Source: Andrena cerasifolii
Lineage: Eukaryota; Arthropoda; Insecta; Hymenoptera; Andrenidae
Assembly (NCBI RefSeq): GCF_050908995.1
Contig: NC_135126.1
Span: 3,534,001-3,598,000 of the forward strand
DNA: 64,000 bases
Reading direction: 5' to 3'
The position numbers and the translations under genes were made by a program. Positions 1 through 11,530 of this stretch are shown piece by piece. The notes beneath the pieces were generated by a model. The model had not been told where the DNA came from. It did no database searches and saw only the letters and a list, made by a program, of their open reading frames with translations. Within the stretch, counting starts at the first letter, position 1. Each line of letters opens with the position of its first letter.

Positions 1-1210
1 TGCCCGATACGACGGCGACTGGCCCGCCCGCGATAAGAAACGTTCTAACGACCCCTCCACCGGCTGGTCCCGATCGAGCGGCGGATAAAGCCGCGCGCGG
101 CAGCCTCGAATAACTCCCGGAATTGATGGCGGAGTTACCAGGCCGAGAGGGGGCGGCGGCGGATGAATAGAGAGCTTCGCGAGTTATTTTGCGGCCACTG
201 CGAGTCGACGTTAATGCATGCGATCGCTCGGTCCTAACGTTCGGACGTTTAAAAATGTCGAACGTGGGCCGTTGGTTACGCCGCCAGGCGATAACCGGGC
301 GGAGCCTGGGGAAAGTTATTCGATTCGATTAATTCCTCACGAGCAAGCTTGGGAATTTTGAAGGGAATCTTGGAGGGAATGAAGACACTGTTCGCTGTGA
401 ATATATTTAGCACCGAATTATAGTAAGCTGAATGTCCCAATTTCTGCTGATTTAAGAGGTAACTCGTCATAGAGAAGGTGTAAAAAATTTTGTTCGTGAT
501 CAAAATTTGCAGAGTAGTTGATTAATTCTTTAATAATAAATCAACCAATTTGTTGAGCGGTACGATGTTATTTTCAAAACTCCAAGCGCATCGTATTGTG
601 TTCTGTATCTAACACTTTGGGACTAAGAATTTACAACCGGCGTAGTGGAATAGGGGCTCTTTGACCGAGTCGAGATTACGCTTCTCCAGACTTTAAACAG
701 ACGGCACGACGTCGCGCTGATTGATTTGGTTTCGCCGAAATCACACTTTCCCTTTCCAGTCATTTTTCGTCGTTGAAGCTACATCAGTTTCAACCAAAGG
801 GCAATAGTTTAGACCACCTCCTAAGTCACACCCCCGCAAGGGTTTCGTGGTCTTCGTAGCGCCAGAGAGAACACTTTGTAAGACAGATCAAACAAAACCT
901 TCTTACTGTCAGCATCGACAGAACAGCATACAGCTTTCTGAGACATTACAATCGCGTAGTGTTACAATTATAACTCAACCTTGTCCTTTACTTATTTCAA
1001 TCAGTAGTGGTTAAAATATATCGTTATTGTTAATTGTTGCGCGCTGTAGTGTCTGTTTGATTTCATTAAACCTAGCACACTGCAATCACCATCATCCAGT
1101 GAACTCGTGTGGCGTAAAAAACCGCACGGAGTGTGACATTGTGCCGTCGGAGACTTGCACCCTCCAAGTAGAAAGGCGACATTTTGGCCACAACACAATT
1201 CAAAAACTAT

Positions 1211-1464
1211 TTAACCCTTAACTGGTACCCTGGGGTCAGTCATGACCCCAAGCACGCAAGGTTCGCTGCAAAATATTTGATTGTCTAAGTTTGTAAACTG
1301 AATTTCTAATTAATTTGATCATAATAGTTTAACAAAATAGGTATTCATAGAGGTTGATCTAATGTCGACTTTACAAATTTCTGTGTCCTTTTTTATTTGG
1401 GGTCTGCCACGACCCCAGTATACCAGCCACGTTTGCCAAAAACAGTATACCAGTTAAGGGTTAA
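1211..1464. mobile_element. piggyBac-type MITE with TTAA target duplication
   Basis: The element is flanked by TTAA at 1211-1214 and TTAA at 1461-1464. It begins CCCTTAACTGGTA and ends with the reverse complement (TACCAGTTAAGGG). Just inside each end is a short palindrome, GGGGTCAGTCATGACCCC on the left and GGGGTCTGCCACGACCCC on the right. The interior is AT-rich with no open frame. TTAA duplication with CCC-starting ends is the hallmark of piggyBac-family non-autonomous elements; the family is inferred from ends only. Confidence 0.75.
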
Positions 1465-1521
1465 GAAGGATATTTCAAGATGTTTAACTCTTAGTAATTT
1501 GTAATTAAATATATAATGCTC

Positions 1522-1712
1522 TGAATGTCCTTATTTCTGCTCATGAAAAATAGCGATGTATGTATTGACCCAAGCTCGTGTAAAACTCGCGTAAATGTTT
1601 AAATAATTTAGAATTATTTTGTTGCAACTATAGTACAAACGTAACGCATATAATAATAAGAAGAATACGAAACGAGCAAAAATGGGGACATGAGCAGAAA
1701 TTGGGACATTGA
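1522..1712. mobile_element. Short palindromic MITE-like element
   Basis: The left end (TGAATGTCCTTATTTCTGCT, then CATG) is repeated in inverted form at the right end (CATGAGCAGAAATTGGGACA, then TTGA), with about 21 of 24 positions matching. The core is AT-rich and non-coding. A further copy of the terminal motif lies at 429-448, in the same orientation as the left end. The real element may therefore be larger (429-1712) with this palindrome inside it. Superfamily unknown. Confidence 0.5.
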
Positions 1713-3078
1713 CCTTATGCTGTTGGATTAATTCGGTGTTCATTATCGAATCGAACATCTCGTTGCTCAGTTCTCTGCCTCCCAGGGGCGTGACACCGCT
1801 CTTGCCTCTCTTGTTTCCTTTGACGGGAGCTGTCCCATAAATACACAGCGCTCGAACACCGAAGATTCCCTCGCTGACTGCTCCTCCCAGAGAGTGGCAT
1901 TCCTCTCGATTCCGCTCGGCCGTGGAACGCGTCCCTATCTATCATCCACGCGACTGCCTGCGGTCCAAGAGAAGAACGGCCCTCCGGAAAAGATCGGTTC
2001 ACCTGGGCCGCGCGCCCTAGCCTAGAAGACCAGGAAACCCAACCGCGCTCTATCCCCCGGCCCGACTAAGACTGATGGTACCGTGAATTCGGCGGTAATG
2101 AGCCAAACCGTGTCACTGGGCGGGCCGCGTAATTAGAAATTGCCCGGCCGCCTTACAATGTGCACAGTCCGCGGTGGATTTTAACGATTCGTTTAACCTG
2201 GCCGAGACGCGTGTTCACGCACGAAGAATCCGTGCTCCGCCATGCGCCACGGCTGCCCATTAATCCCGCGGCTCGGACGTCGTCATTAAAATACCGCGTG
2301 TTTCGCGTGCTTGGAGTAATTAATCCTGGATTTGTTCCCCGACGCGAATGGGACAGCCAAATAAGCCCCCGTGAAACTGATCGCCGTTGCTAACGACACG
2401 ATAGGCGATCCTTCAAGCGGCCCGCGGAACGCGCGAACGGGGGATTTCGTAGCAGGAAACTGGGCCCCCAGGCGGTGTGCCTCCTGGCGTAATTCCGGCG
2501 TGCTTCCACCAAGAGTCTGCGCGCGATCGACTTTGGTCCCCGTCCGCGGAAGGCTGGGTAATTCATGAGACCCGAAGATTCATGGCGTTCGATAGAGCGG
2601 CGGAGGACCGGCCAGGTGGATCACTGTCTGCTGGAAAAACACTGACGAAGCTCGGCGCACAGTGGAGGTGCGCGTCTCCGGGCGAAACATACCAGCCGCG
2701 CGATCAAAGGGGCTCCCTGGGATGGGACTAACAAGGCATCTGGCTAACGTAATAATGGTTTTTGCAATGGCAGCGCGGTCGGCAGAGCGTGTCCACATGT
2801 CTGTATCCGTGGCTACTTGTTGACCGTGTTCTTAACCGTGCAACTCCCACCCGGTCACCCGGTGAATTATTGTCCGCCTGCAACCGGAGGTCCCTCGCTA
2901 TCTCGCGGACGAATCTGCGGAATTTATAGCCCGGCAGCCGCGAATGATACGCAATTATGGCTCTTTACGGATATATCGAGCCGTCGAGATCGTCGATACC
3001 GATCGTGGATCACGCCCCGCGTCCGCGGATCCCGGTTTTTTTTTTCTTTCGCGGTAGCGATCTATCATCGAGACGCGA

Positions 3079-3177
3079 GCGTTGGAACGCGCGAGTAATC
3101 TGTCGATCGTGGGGCTAACAGCCGGGAGCGTCGGATCGCGGGAGTAATCTGTCGATCGAGGGGCTAGCAGCCGCGAA
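3079..3177. repeat. Two-copy tandem duplication, unit about 49 bp
   Basis: Two adjacent diverged copies share the core GAGTAATCTGTCGATCG followed by GGGGCTA-CAGCCG. The first copy spans about 3079-3127 and the second about 3128-3177. Both are GC- and CpG-rich like the surrounding unique DNA, which suggests a local duplication and not a transposon. Confidence 0.6.
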
Positions 3178-4259
3178 GGCGCGAGTCGCCACGTGACAGT
3201 GACTGTTGCATTGAAAGGGAAATATGATTGCGTGGACACGCGGTATTTATTGGAAAATTGAGACGTTAAGTGGGCTGAAAGGTGGTAATGAATCCATCTT
3301 GATTAATGGTTTGCCGCGTTTTACCTGTGCTGCGGCGTGGAAGATCGAATCGTGCCTGATCAACGACCGGTCTTACGCTGCTACACTCTTCTGTAAGGTT
3401 GAAGTCACAAGGCCTCACTTGCTTTTTTAATAATGACTGACGCGTAAAAGATATATTTTCGCAACAGGTACAATTAGTGGTATTGAAGCGTATAGTTACT
3501 TAGAGTTCACTGAGTTCTAGAGTAGTATTACTCTGATTGCAAGTGGTTGAGTGGACATAGTGGTGTCGCGATCGCTCGCAGGAGAACTAGCATTTCCCTT
3601 TCCATGGAGCTTGTCGAAAAAGTGGTGGTTTCGGGAGAAGCGTCGAAGACAAAATTATTGGTGGAGACGTGTCATTGAGGACAGTGGTGAGGGTGAAATA
3701 GCGCGAGGAAAGCTAAGTCCCTCCCGCGTGTTGGGAGCCGGTGAAAAATGCAGGTATACGCGACGCGGACTTTAAGCCTTGGCGTGGTGACCGCGCGGCT
3801 GCAATGAAACGCGCATCTATAGTTGCCATCTTAATCCCTCGGGACTTTCCAAATTGGCTGTGCTAATAGCCACACTCCGTAGGCTTGCAATTGTGATTTT
3901 ACTAAGGGTCCCGAGTTTATAGACGTGGACGGCAAGCCATGTGTCCGCCAGATGACAAACGCTGCTTGTAGGGAAAAGCCTGACCATCGGCTAGGCTATA
4001 AACCTGACTCCTCTCAGTTACTTATATGGGTTTGTTGTAGGATACGTGTGATTTAGGTACCTTGCGAGTTTAACGTTGCAGTGTTAAGTCTGTGTGTAGA
4101 GGGTCGTTGTGGATTGGAAAAATTTATCGTGGAGATTGAATTAGCTTTCGCCTGACTGGGGTGATTTTGTAGGCGTCAGTAAATTGGCGATTTTCATGAT
4201 TCTTATTGGAAAACTTGACGATTAAACGATTTTATTCAGTTTCGATCCTCTGTTTGTTT

Positions 4260-4702
4260 GTATTATGTATGTATGGTTGAAATTTAGAAACTCAATTTTA
4301 ACCCACTTCCAACTATACAATAGACTTGAAACTTTGCAGGCGTAGTTTGGATGACAATACAGAATTATGAAAAAAAATCCGAAGGGGTGAAAAAATTACC
4401 CGGTCACCAATACTTTAACCCATAATCACAAATCCAATCACGATTTCAAATTATCGCGGTTCCTGTCTTGGAGCAAAATCGGTCGACAGTATATGTATAT
4501 GGATGTCGCGTACGAGAAAATGTATGTGAACATGAGCAATGTGATATAAGTAATTAATACAATTACTTAGCACTATAGGGTTTAAGCAAACTGTTAAACT
4601 GTATACAACAAGAAAAGATATTTGTAAAGAATTCTGAGTTGTGAAATGTAAATACATAAACACTAAAAACTAGAAAATAAACAAATTTATAACAAAAATT
4701 GT
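4260..4702. other. AT-rich block, transposon-like but unassigned
   Basis: Composition drops sharply from CpG-rich to AT-rich, as in the recognisable transposon insertions nearby. No terminal repeat or coding segment was found. The stretch ends at the fold-back element starting at 4703. It may be a decayed transposon. Confidence 0.25.
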
Positions 4703-4990
4703 AAGTTAAACCGATTTTATTTAAAATGCACTAAAAACTGAAAAATAATTATTTTCTTGTACTACAATTTCGATGGTGCTTTTTCACTTTAAATAGAATC
4801 CTGGAGCAGGATATGTTATAACAAATTGATTTCGACGCTTGATTCTGTATTAAATTGATTCATATTCTGTTATGAAACATCCTGCTCCACGATTTTATTT
4901 AAAGTGAATAAACACCATCGGAAATTGTAGTACAAAAAAAAAGAATTATTTTTTAGTTCTAAGTGCATTTTAAATACAATCGTTTAACTT
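4703..4990. mobile_element. Fold-back (inverted-repeat) element of about 288 bp
   Basis: The left arm starts AAGTTAAACCGATTTTATTT and runs through TGTACTACAATTTCGATGG to GGAGCAGGATAT. The right arm is its inverted copy, ending at ...CGTTTAACTT, with small indels. Arms are about 125 bp around a short AT-rich centre. There is no coding content and no clear target duplication. This is a MITE or fold-back element of unknown superfamily. Confidence 0.65.
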
Positions 4991-5023
4991 AAAGATTTTT
5001 TTTATATTTTTTTTATTTGTTGG

Positions 5024-5847
5024 AAGTATCGATATTCGTTTGATACCTTACGAAATTATCGCTACTTCTTTGATACCTTACGAAATTATCGATGCTTGTT
5101 TGTTGCTGTACGAAATTATCATTATTTATTTGATAATTGTTTGATCAGATGGCAAAACCTGTTATGATATCTACTTGAAAATATGTATATAATACCTGCT
5201 TCATGCTTGTACGAAAGTATCGGTTGCGATTTGCAATTTAGTACTTCACGAAAATATTATTTATTACCAATCATGATTTGATAATATAACAATGAAGTAG
5301 GAGTAGGAATCAATATCGTAAACTATACAATTGAATTTTTATTAATAAATGATGTACATATACATTATTCCTTAATGTGTAGAAATTGGTGCATTACACA
5401 ATGTTATTAAGAACTAATGTTTTGTTTACTTTATTATTCTTTAATCGATTTCTTTTCTTACTTACTAACTCTCCAGACTTTGAAAAAAAAACGCGTTCAG
5501 CAGGCACAGGGCTTGCCATAATACAACAATATTTTTTACCAACTCGGCAAGAATGAAATATTTGTTTGCATTTTGCTTCCAATAAATAAGAGGATTTATT
5601 TTTCTGGATAAATAAGTTTCTTTAAAATAGTTATGTAATATTATTAGTTATGTATACTGTAATTGTACATCGACAGATATCGACATTTTCAGGTAGGTAC
5701 CAAACAGGGATCGATACATTCGCATATGTAAGTATCAAAGAAGCATCGGTTCCTTTTGCTACCTTTGACTTTGATATATATTAACACCAGATCGAAATTT
5801 GTAGAACGGTATCGATGTGTACCGATACGGTATCAGTCTCATCACTA
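5024..5847. mobile_element. Possible hAT-like element with TATCGATAC-like repeats
   Basis: The stretch is AT-rich and starts and ends with clusters of GTATCGATA-like motifs. The right end reads ATACGGTATCAGTCTCATCA then CTA; its reverse complement resembles the TAGTGATGAGA-type ends I associate with hAT elements that carry subterminal TATCGATAC repeats. The left end has a 30-bp tandem repeat listed separately. No transposase remains. Assignment is tentative. Confidence 0.35.
5030..5138. repeat. Tandem repeat, 30-bp unit, three to four copies
   Basis: Successive 30-bp units at 5030, 5060 and 5090 share the segment TACGAAATTATC, and the first two also share TTTGATACCTTACG. A fourth, more degenerate unit begins at 5120. 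It sits at the left end of the possible hAT-like block and may be its subterminal repeat array. Confidence 0.7.
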
Positions 5848-6337
5848 GCTATGCTATTCACACCCTGTTACCATCAGCGTTTCCGAACGTCACTGCGCAA
5901 GTAGAAGCAGTCGATCATAGACAGACATCATAGCTAATCCCTCCGCAATACCGCGCTCACAATTAGCTTAGGAGTCTTCCAAGCCGATTTCCTCGAAAAC
6001 AAGACGTGGCATGAGTAATTTCATTCCCCAATTTCGAATCACTTTCACACGACGAATCGCCCGCTTTCGCCGCTGCGCTACAAATTACACCCCCCATTCA
6101 ATATTTATCACAGCCTTTGATCAGAAATCACAGTCGCCGTGGAAACGAAGTGTCTCGCAAACGCGCCGAGTTTTAGGCTGTCCCGATAAGGACTGCCTCA
6201 GCACGAAAGGGTCGATCGTGGAAAGTGACTTCTCCTCTTTGTACAGAATCGCATCGTTATAATCAATGACGCCGAGATTGCATCAACGAGATTCATTTTG
6301 CGGGTAGACTCGTTTTCCCTTCGCCGTAGTCAGCCCG

Positions 6338-6420
6338 GCACTTCCACTCTCTCCTTCTCTCTCTTTCTCTTTCTCTCTCCCTCTATCTCCCTTTTCCTCT
6401 CCCTACCTCTGTCTGTTCGC
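6338..6420. repeat. CT-rich pyrimidine tract
   Basis: About 80 nt of nearly pure C and T on the + strand, mainly TCTC and CCCT runs. It gives rise to a Ser/Leu/Phe-rich spurious frame. No further function can be read from it. Confidence 0.75.
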
Positions 6421-7449
6421 CTCGCCGCGATCTGTCGAAATGGAAGGGAGAATTTAGCAGTCTCGCTGGGAAAAGGAGGGAAACGGATCTACTAGAAGGG
6501 TTCCGTCTGATGGCGGTAGACGAACGAAGTTAAGTAGATTGGGGAATTGAGGATCATTTTAATGCTTGGTTAAATTGCGTAATTGTGAGTGGCGCCCGTG
6601 TGGGACAGAGAGGCCGGGAGAAAAACGGGACGGAGGAAGAGGGACGATATTCGACGGGGATTCGCCAGGAGGAGGCGAGGGGGAGAGGCGGAGAACACGG
6701 GGGGGACAGTTGAATCTTGGTTAGGTTCGTATTTACATGAGAAAGAGCCGGAGATTTATAACCCGTATTAAAGTTACTACGAACGTGGCCAGGGAACGCA
6801 GTCGCGTTTCCAGCGGGAAGAACGGGATAGTGGCACAGCTTCATTCCACTGCGCGCATTGATCTGTTTCACTTGTTTATCCGGCATAATTAGCGCGTTGT
6901 CCGCGGGGCAGCATCGATCGCTGCTGAGTGAGCTTTAAACGGCGTTAATTAATCGAACGCCACCGTCTTCCGTTAATTAATGCCGCGAACGTTGAAAATA
7001 AGGCGCAAAGAAGGTCGCTGCGACGGGGTTCGTTGAATGCCCGTTGGTAACGAATCGGAAATAACGTCTTCCACTGTCCAACCGTAACGGTCAGGAGTCT
7101 CTAGGCTCTCACACTCGTCTAACGTTTTCTTTAATTCGTCATCGCTTTGAATACAAAAGCGACACATTCGGTCCCCTCTCGTTTCGGGCCGTTTAGCCCC
7201 CGTGCAACCCGGAAAACACACTTGGCGGTCCGTGCCTCTAGAAGCATCGCTTTACACAGCACCACCACTATCCCTCCTAAAACTCCCCAGTGGAGCAGAC
7301 ACGGCAAACTTGATCCTACAGGAGAGCGAGTGGATCAGGCGGAGTTGCGCGATAACTCCTCGCCTTATTACTCTGGACGCTTATTTCGGCGCAATTACGT
7401 TTCCCGCGTGTTTACACGGGCGCTGAAAGCGGACGCCGTCGGGGCGGGG

Positions 7450-7477
7450 GAGAGAGAGAGAGAGAGAGAAAAAAAAA
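7450..7477. repeat. (AG)n microsatellite followed by A-run
   Basis: Ten AG dinucleotides followed directly by a poly-A stretch. Similar GA tracts occur at 13029-13047, 29172-29189, 30246-30272, 55642-55656 and 56746-56766. Confidence 0.85.
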
Positions 7478-8732
7478 GGGAAGTCACTAATTTACAAGGC
7501 GCACCCGGAGGAATGCAGCGCGCTGTTTTTCACGAGGGACGTAAACGAGCATCCCCCGGAGCCCGAAGAATCTTGCACGTGCAATAAACTCTCCTCCTCT
7601 CTCGTTGCCGGTACGAGAGAGCCACGGCGAATTCACGTCGCGTCTTATGAACCCTGTAAACCGACTGCGAGCGACGCTTTAGGGCCCCATCACCCCCCCC
7701 CCCCCTCCGCCCCCGCCCCCTGTTGGAAACAAAACACCGCCATAAAGTATCACAGAAGCAGAGTCGCCTAGAGAGGCACGTAGGCCTTTATAAATTTCTC
7801 TCGAACTCATCCCGACTGGCGTCGCTCGCAGAGGGATATCCAGTTTTCCAAGTATTCTCGGCACGTGCTGTTGCTCCCCGCGCTGGCTGCGCCCAGGAAG
7901 CGGCGTGCTCCCGCGTTGTTCCGGTCCCCGGCACCCCAGCATGGTTTTTTAAGGGTCGCGCGCAGACAATCGCCACTCGAGCAGCGGCCGCGGCTACATA
8001 CGTTCCCATTCTTCCCGAGGACAGCTCGGAACCCTGGCCCGGCTGAAGGATAGGCGGCTGTCCCGGGACGACATCGGGCGAATATCCGCTCTACTCTTCC
8101 CTCCATTGTCCGCGGATGACATTGTTATCGATGATATCGAGATTAGAGGTTGCCTGATGAATTCGAAGCGTCCTCCCGGGAGCCGAGCCGCCCCCTCTCT
8201 TTCATTTTCTTGCGGTCGAACGGGCCGGAGGGGTGTCCACCGTTCGCCCCGATTGAGGAGCAGCCCGACCCGACGGATTAGACTCGTTACGCCGATACGT
8301 TAAGCCGAAGAACGCGTCGTTAAGGGCCGAAGGGACGGGGAACCCCTTAGAGTCGTGGAGCACGATTGTTCCTGGCCAATCTGTCTTCCGGATCGTCCTC
8401 TGTCCCCTCTCGTGGTACAAGACGAGAATTCCCTTCCCTCCTTTTTCCTGGAGAACTTGCCTCGTTGATTTATTCCGAGGATAAATGAGAGTCGGACCGA
8501 TTCGCAATCAACTGGTGGGGATCCGTCGATCACGGCGGAGGGGGCGAGCGCATTGGCTGATACCTTGATGAATTTAGAGTGACGGACGAATGAGGGTTCA
8601 AAAGGTGAACGATAGTAAAAGTAGTATGATGTAATTCTACGCGGAGGAAGTAGAGCGTTCACTTTACGCGGTGCACGGAGAGGGAATTCATGAGAATGTA
8701 TATTGTATAAGGCGTGACAGTTTGTGTACCTG

Positions 8733-10254
8733 TAGGGACGTTCCATGCGAACTCGAATAGATTTCGGAGTCAATTTTCGTAGATTGCTGAAATTTAATTA
8801 TGTTGTAGTCTTTAGTGATATTTAAACGTACCTGAAAGGATTTTTCAAAATTTTGAAAAATGTCGATTTTACAGCTGTTTGAAGTTAAGTGCTACCTTTT
8901 TTTCAATACATTATTGCTATGGAAGTAGTAAACGGATGGAGATGAGCTTTACAGTGCTTATAGAGAAGACATTGAAGTTTTAAGAAAAAATTATTTCAGT
9001 TTAAAAAAAGTTTGAATCATTTTTGTGCAATTATTTTAAACAAATGCAGGTTTTTAACATCGGGCGCGATTTTAAAAATCTGAAAAGGAGAATATAGTTC
9101 TATCCTTCTCCTTGATGGACAATTTTTCGAAAATATGGACATTTTAAAATTGGCCTCGTAAAAATTGCCGAAAGTTGACGCTGCGTCGCCCAGCACCGGC
9201 TCGACTGGTCGGGCCGTGCGGTACCCGCAGCGGCCAAGCGGCTATACCTGATATTCTTATACAGGATTCTCGAAAATGGTGAGTATTCGAAAAAAAAACT
9301 GAAGGAGCAAAACTCTTACAGTTTTTTATATCCAACATAATAAGGTATCGCAAATTTTGGTGTTCGCAATATTTTCCTTGAAACGAGGGTGACTTTCAGT
9401 TTTTTTAAATGGAATGCTACATATTTGATTACCCAATATGAAAGCGACATGACCTTCACGGCCACACAAGGTTAGGAATGAAGTAAATATATTGAACTAT
9501 CTATCTAGTAGATTGAGTTTCTTCCTTTCATTCCTAATCTTGTATGGCCTTCAAGGTATAGTATACCACATGGTTGAATTTGTCTTGATAGTCGCTTTCA
9601 TATTGGGTAATCAAGTATATAGCATTCCATTTAAAAAAAAAACTGAAACTCACCCTCGTTTCAAGGAAAATATTGCGAACACCAAAAATTCAGATACCGT
9701 ATTATGTTGGATGTAAAAAACATTCAGAGTTTTCCTCTTTCAGTTTTTTTTTCAAATACTTACCATTTTCGAGAATCCTGTATAAGAATATCCAGGTATA
9801 GCAGCTTCAACTTTCGGCAATTTTTACGGGGCCAATTTTAAAATGTCCATATTTTTTAAAAATTGTCCATCAAGGGGAAGGATAGAACTACATTCTCCTT
9901 TTCTCAAATTTTTAAAATCGCGCCCGATGTTAAAACCCTGCATTTGTTTAAAATAATTGCACAAAAATGATTCAATTTTTTTTTAAACTGAAACAATCTT
10001 TACTTAAAACTTCAATGTCTTCTCTATAAGCACCGTACAGCTCATCTCCATCCGTTTACTACTTCCATAGCTGAAATCTATTGAAAAAAAGGTAGCACTT
10101 AACTTCAAACAGCTGCAAAATCGACATTTTTAAAAATTTTGAAATATCCTTTGAGGTGCGTTTCAATATCACCAAAGACTACAACATATTCAAATTTCAA
10201 CAATCTGCGAAAACTTACTCCGAAATCTGTCCGAGTTCGCATGGAATGTCCCTG
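8733..10254. mobile_element. 1.5-kb fold-back element (long hairpin)
   Basis: Two arms of roughly 700 bp face each other across a short loop near 9482-9530. The outer ends are GGGACGTTCCATGCGAACTC (left) and its inverted counterpart ending ATGGAATGTCCCTG (right). Matching segments run through the whole length, including the TACCTTTTTTTCAATA and GATTACCCAATATGAAAGCG regions. The arms differ by two clear insertions: 58 bp of GC-rich DNA at about 9184-9241 in the left arm, and about 35 bp in the right arm near 9555-9590. A 75-codon frame in the right arm shows no domain. If transcribed within the Rbp6 pre-mRNA it would fold into a long double-stranded stem. Superfamily unknown. Confidence 0.75.
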
Positions 10255-11289
10255 TAGACAGAGTTCTTTACATTATAATACGTTTCACAAGTTGTGCTCG
10301 TAATAGGCGTTAACAGGAAGCACTCTAACACTTGGAAGCCTCAGCAGTTGTAGTTCCCTCTTCCTACAGAGTTATCTGAGATTCGAGTTCCGAAAGAAAT
10401 CTTGCAAGGCTTCCACCTGAGCGCTAATGTTCTTTCGGCCGTCCCCCTTCATTCCCTCGCGTCTTCGTTAACGAACAACGGCGCATTTTCAGTTCCGAGT
10501 CGCTATCGCGGACGTCGTTAACGCCGTCCAGCCGCCTCGCCTTTCTTAACGCGATGTTTATCGACATCCGCGTTTTCCATTTCACCTAGAACAATGCCAG
10601 GCGATCCGTATCGATACCATCAGCCGTAATTTCCCGTTGGCGCGTCCATCCAGCGACCAACTCGTAAATCATTCCTCCGGACAAATTGCACACCTGGAAT
10701 TATTCCAGTGCTCGGCTCAGGCAACTCAAGAAGGAAACAGTGCCAATCCTTTCATCAGACCCGCCACTTCTTCTTGAAGCCGGGGACCGTAGATCAGTCA
10801 TCTTGACACAACAATTATCGACATTCGTGCAATACGCTGCAGCACGACGACGAGCGGGGGTGAAATCTCTTTTAAACATATTTAAACAGTCGAATCATTT
10901 GAACGGTGTCGCTCTGCCTCGCTAGGTTCCGTTCTAACAGTAATTCGATGCCCGTGCCCACGATTCGCGCTTGAGCTCCGCGTGTTCATTTGCACATCCA
11001 GCAGTGAGAGGCCGATAAAAATCGGCCGCTGCACGGAGGGCCGAAGGGAATAATAAGAGTTATGTCCGTGGGAGTGGTCGCAACGTTTTAATTATCGCGG
11101 CGGCGGTCGATGTAACCCCGTTCTATGCGCGCGCAAATTTATCAAATGCCATTTAATCGGATCAAGCAGCGGCGCGGTCGGCCCACCCTTTTTTTTCCAT
11201 CCCCCTCTGTGGCCCTTCGACCTCCGACCAGAGAGAACAAAAGTCGAATATTTGCGACAGCTAGGGTTCAGTTTGCACGCCGGCAATCA

Positions 11290-11530
11290 CACACAAAGTC
11301 ACCCCTTTCACGCGTTCACCCTCTCCCTCTACCTCCGTCCTCTCCCCCTTTCGCTTCTTCACCCCCTTCCTGCCCCTCCTTCGCCCTGCCTAGAACTCTA
11401 CCATTTTCTCCTCTTTCTTCGTCGCTCGCGTCTATCTTTGCTCACCACCTGGCTGCACCACCCCCGCTTTTTTTTCGCAGTTTTTCCCCTTCCTACCCCT
11501 CTGTCCCTTCCTCGTTGCTCCGCTCGCTCG
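11290..11530. repeat. Long pyrimidine-rich tract
   Basis: About 240 nt dominated by C and T on the + strand, with CTCCCTCT, CCTTCC and CCCCTT runs. This bias suppresses stop codons and explains the 171-codon Ser/Pro/Leu-rich frame at 11125-11640. Confidence 0.65.

Larger units (their letters stand above)
5848..8732. other. Intronic stretch without a recognised gene
   Basis: Unique-looking CpG-rich DNA. It contains a pyrimidine-rich tract near 6338-6420, a GA microsatellite at 7450-7469 running into an A-run, and a C13 homopolymer at 7693-7705. Open frames up to 157 codons overlap on both strands and show no domain. Confidence 0.5.

Noticed and set aside
6106..6115. TATCACAGCC, the seed region of the insect mir-2/mir-13 family
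   Set aside because: Only about ten bases match, the following bases diverge from the mature miRNA, and no complementary upstream arm is present to form a precursor hairpin.
9184..9241. GC-rich block in the hairpin considered as a tRNA-like SINE piece
   Set aside because: No A or B box promoter consensus and no cloverleaf could be found.
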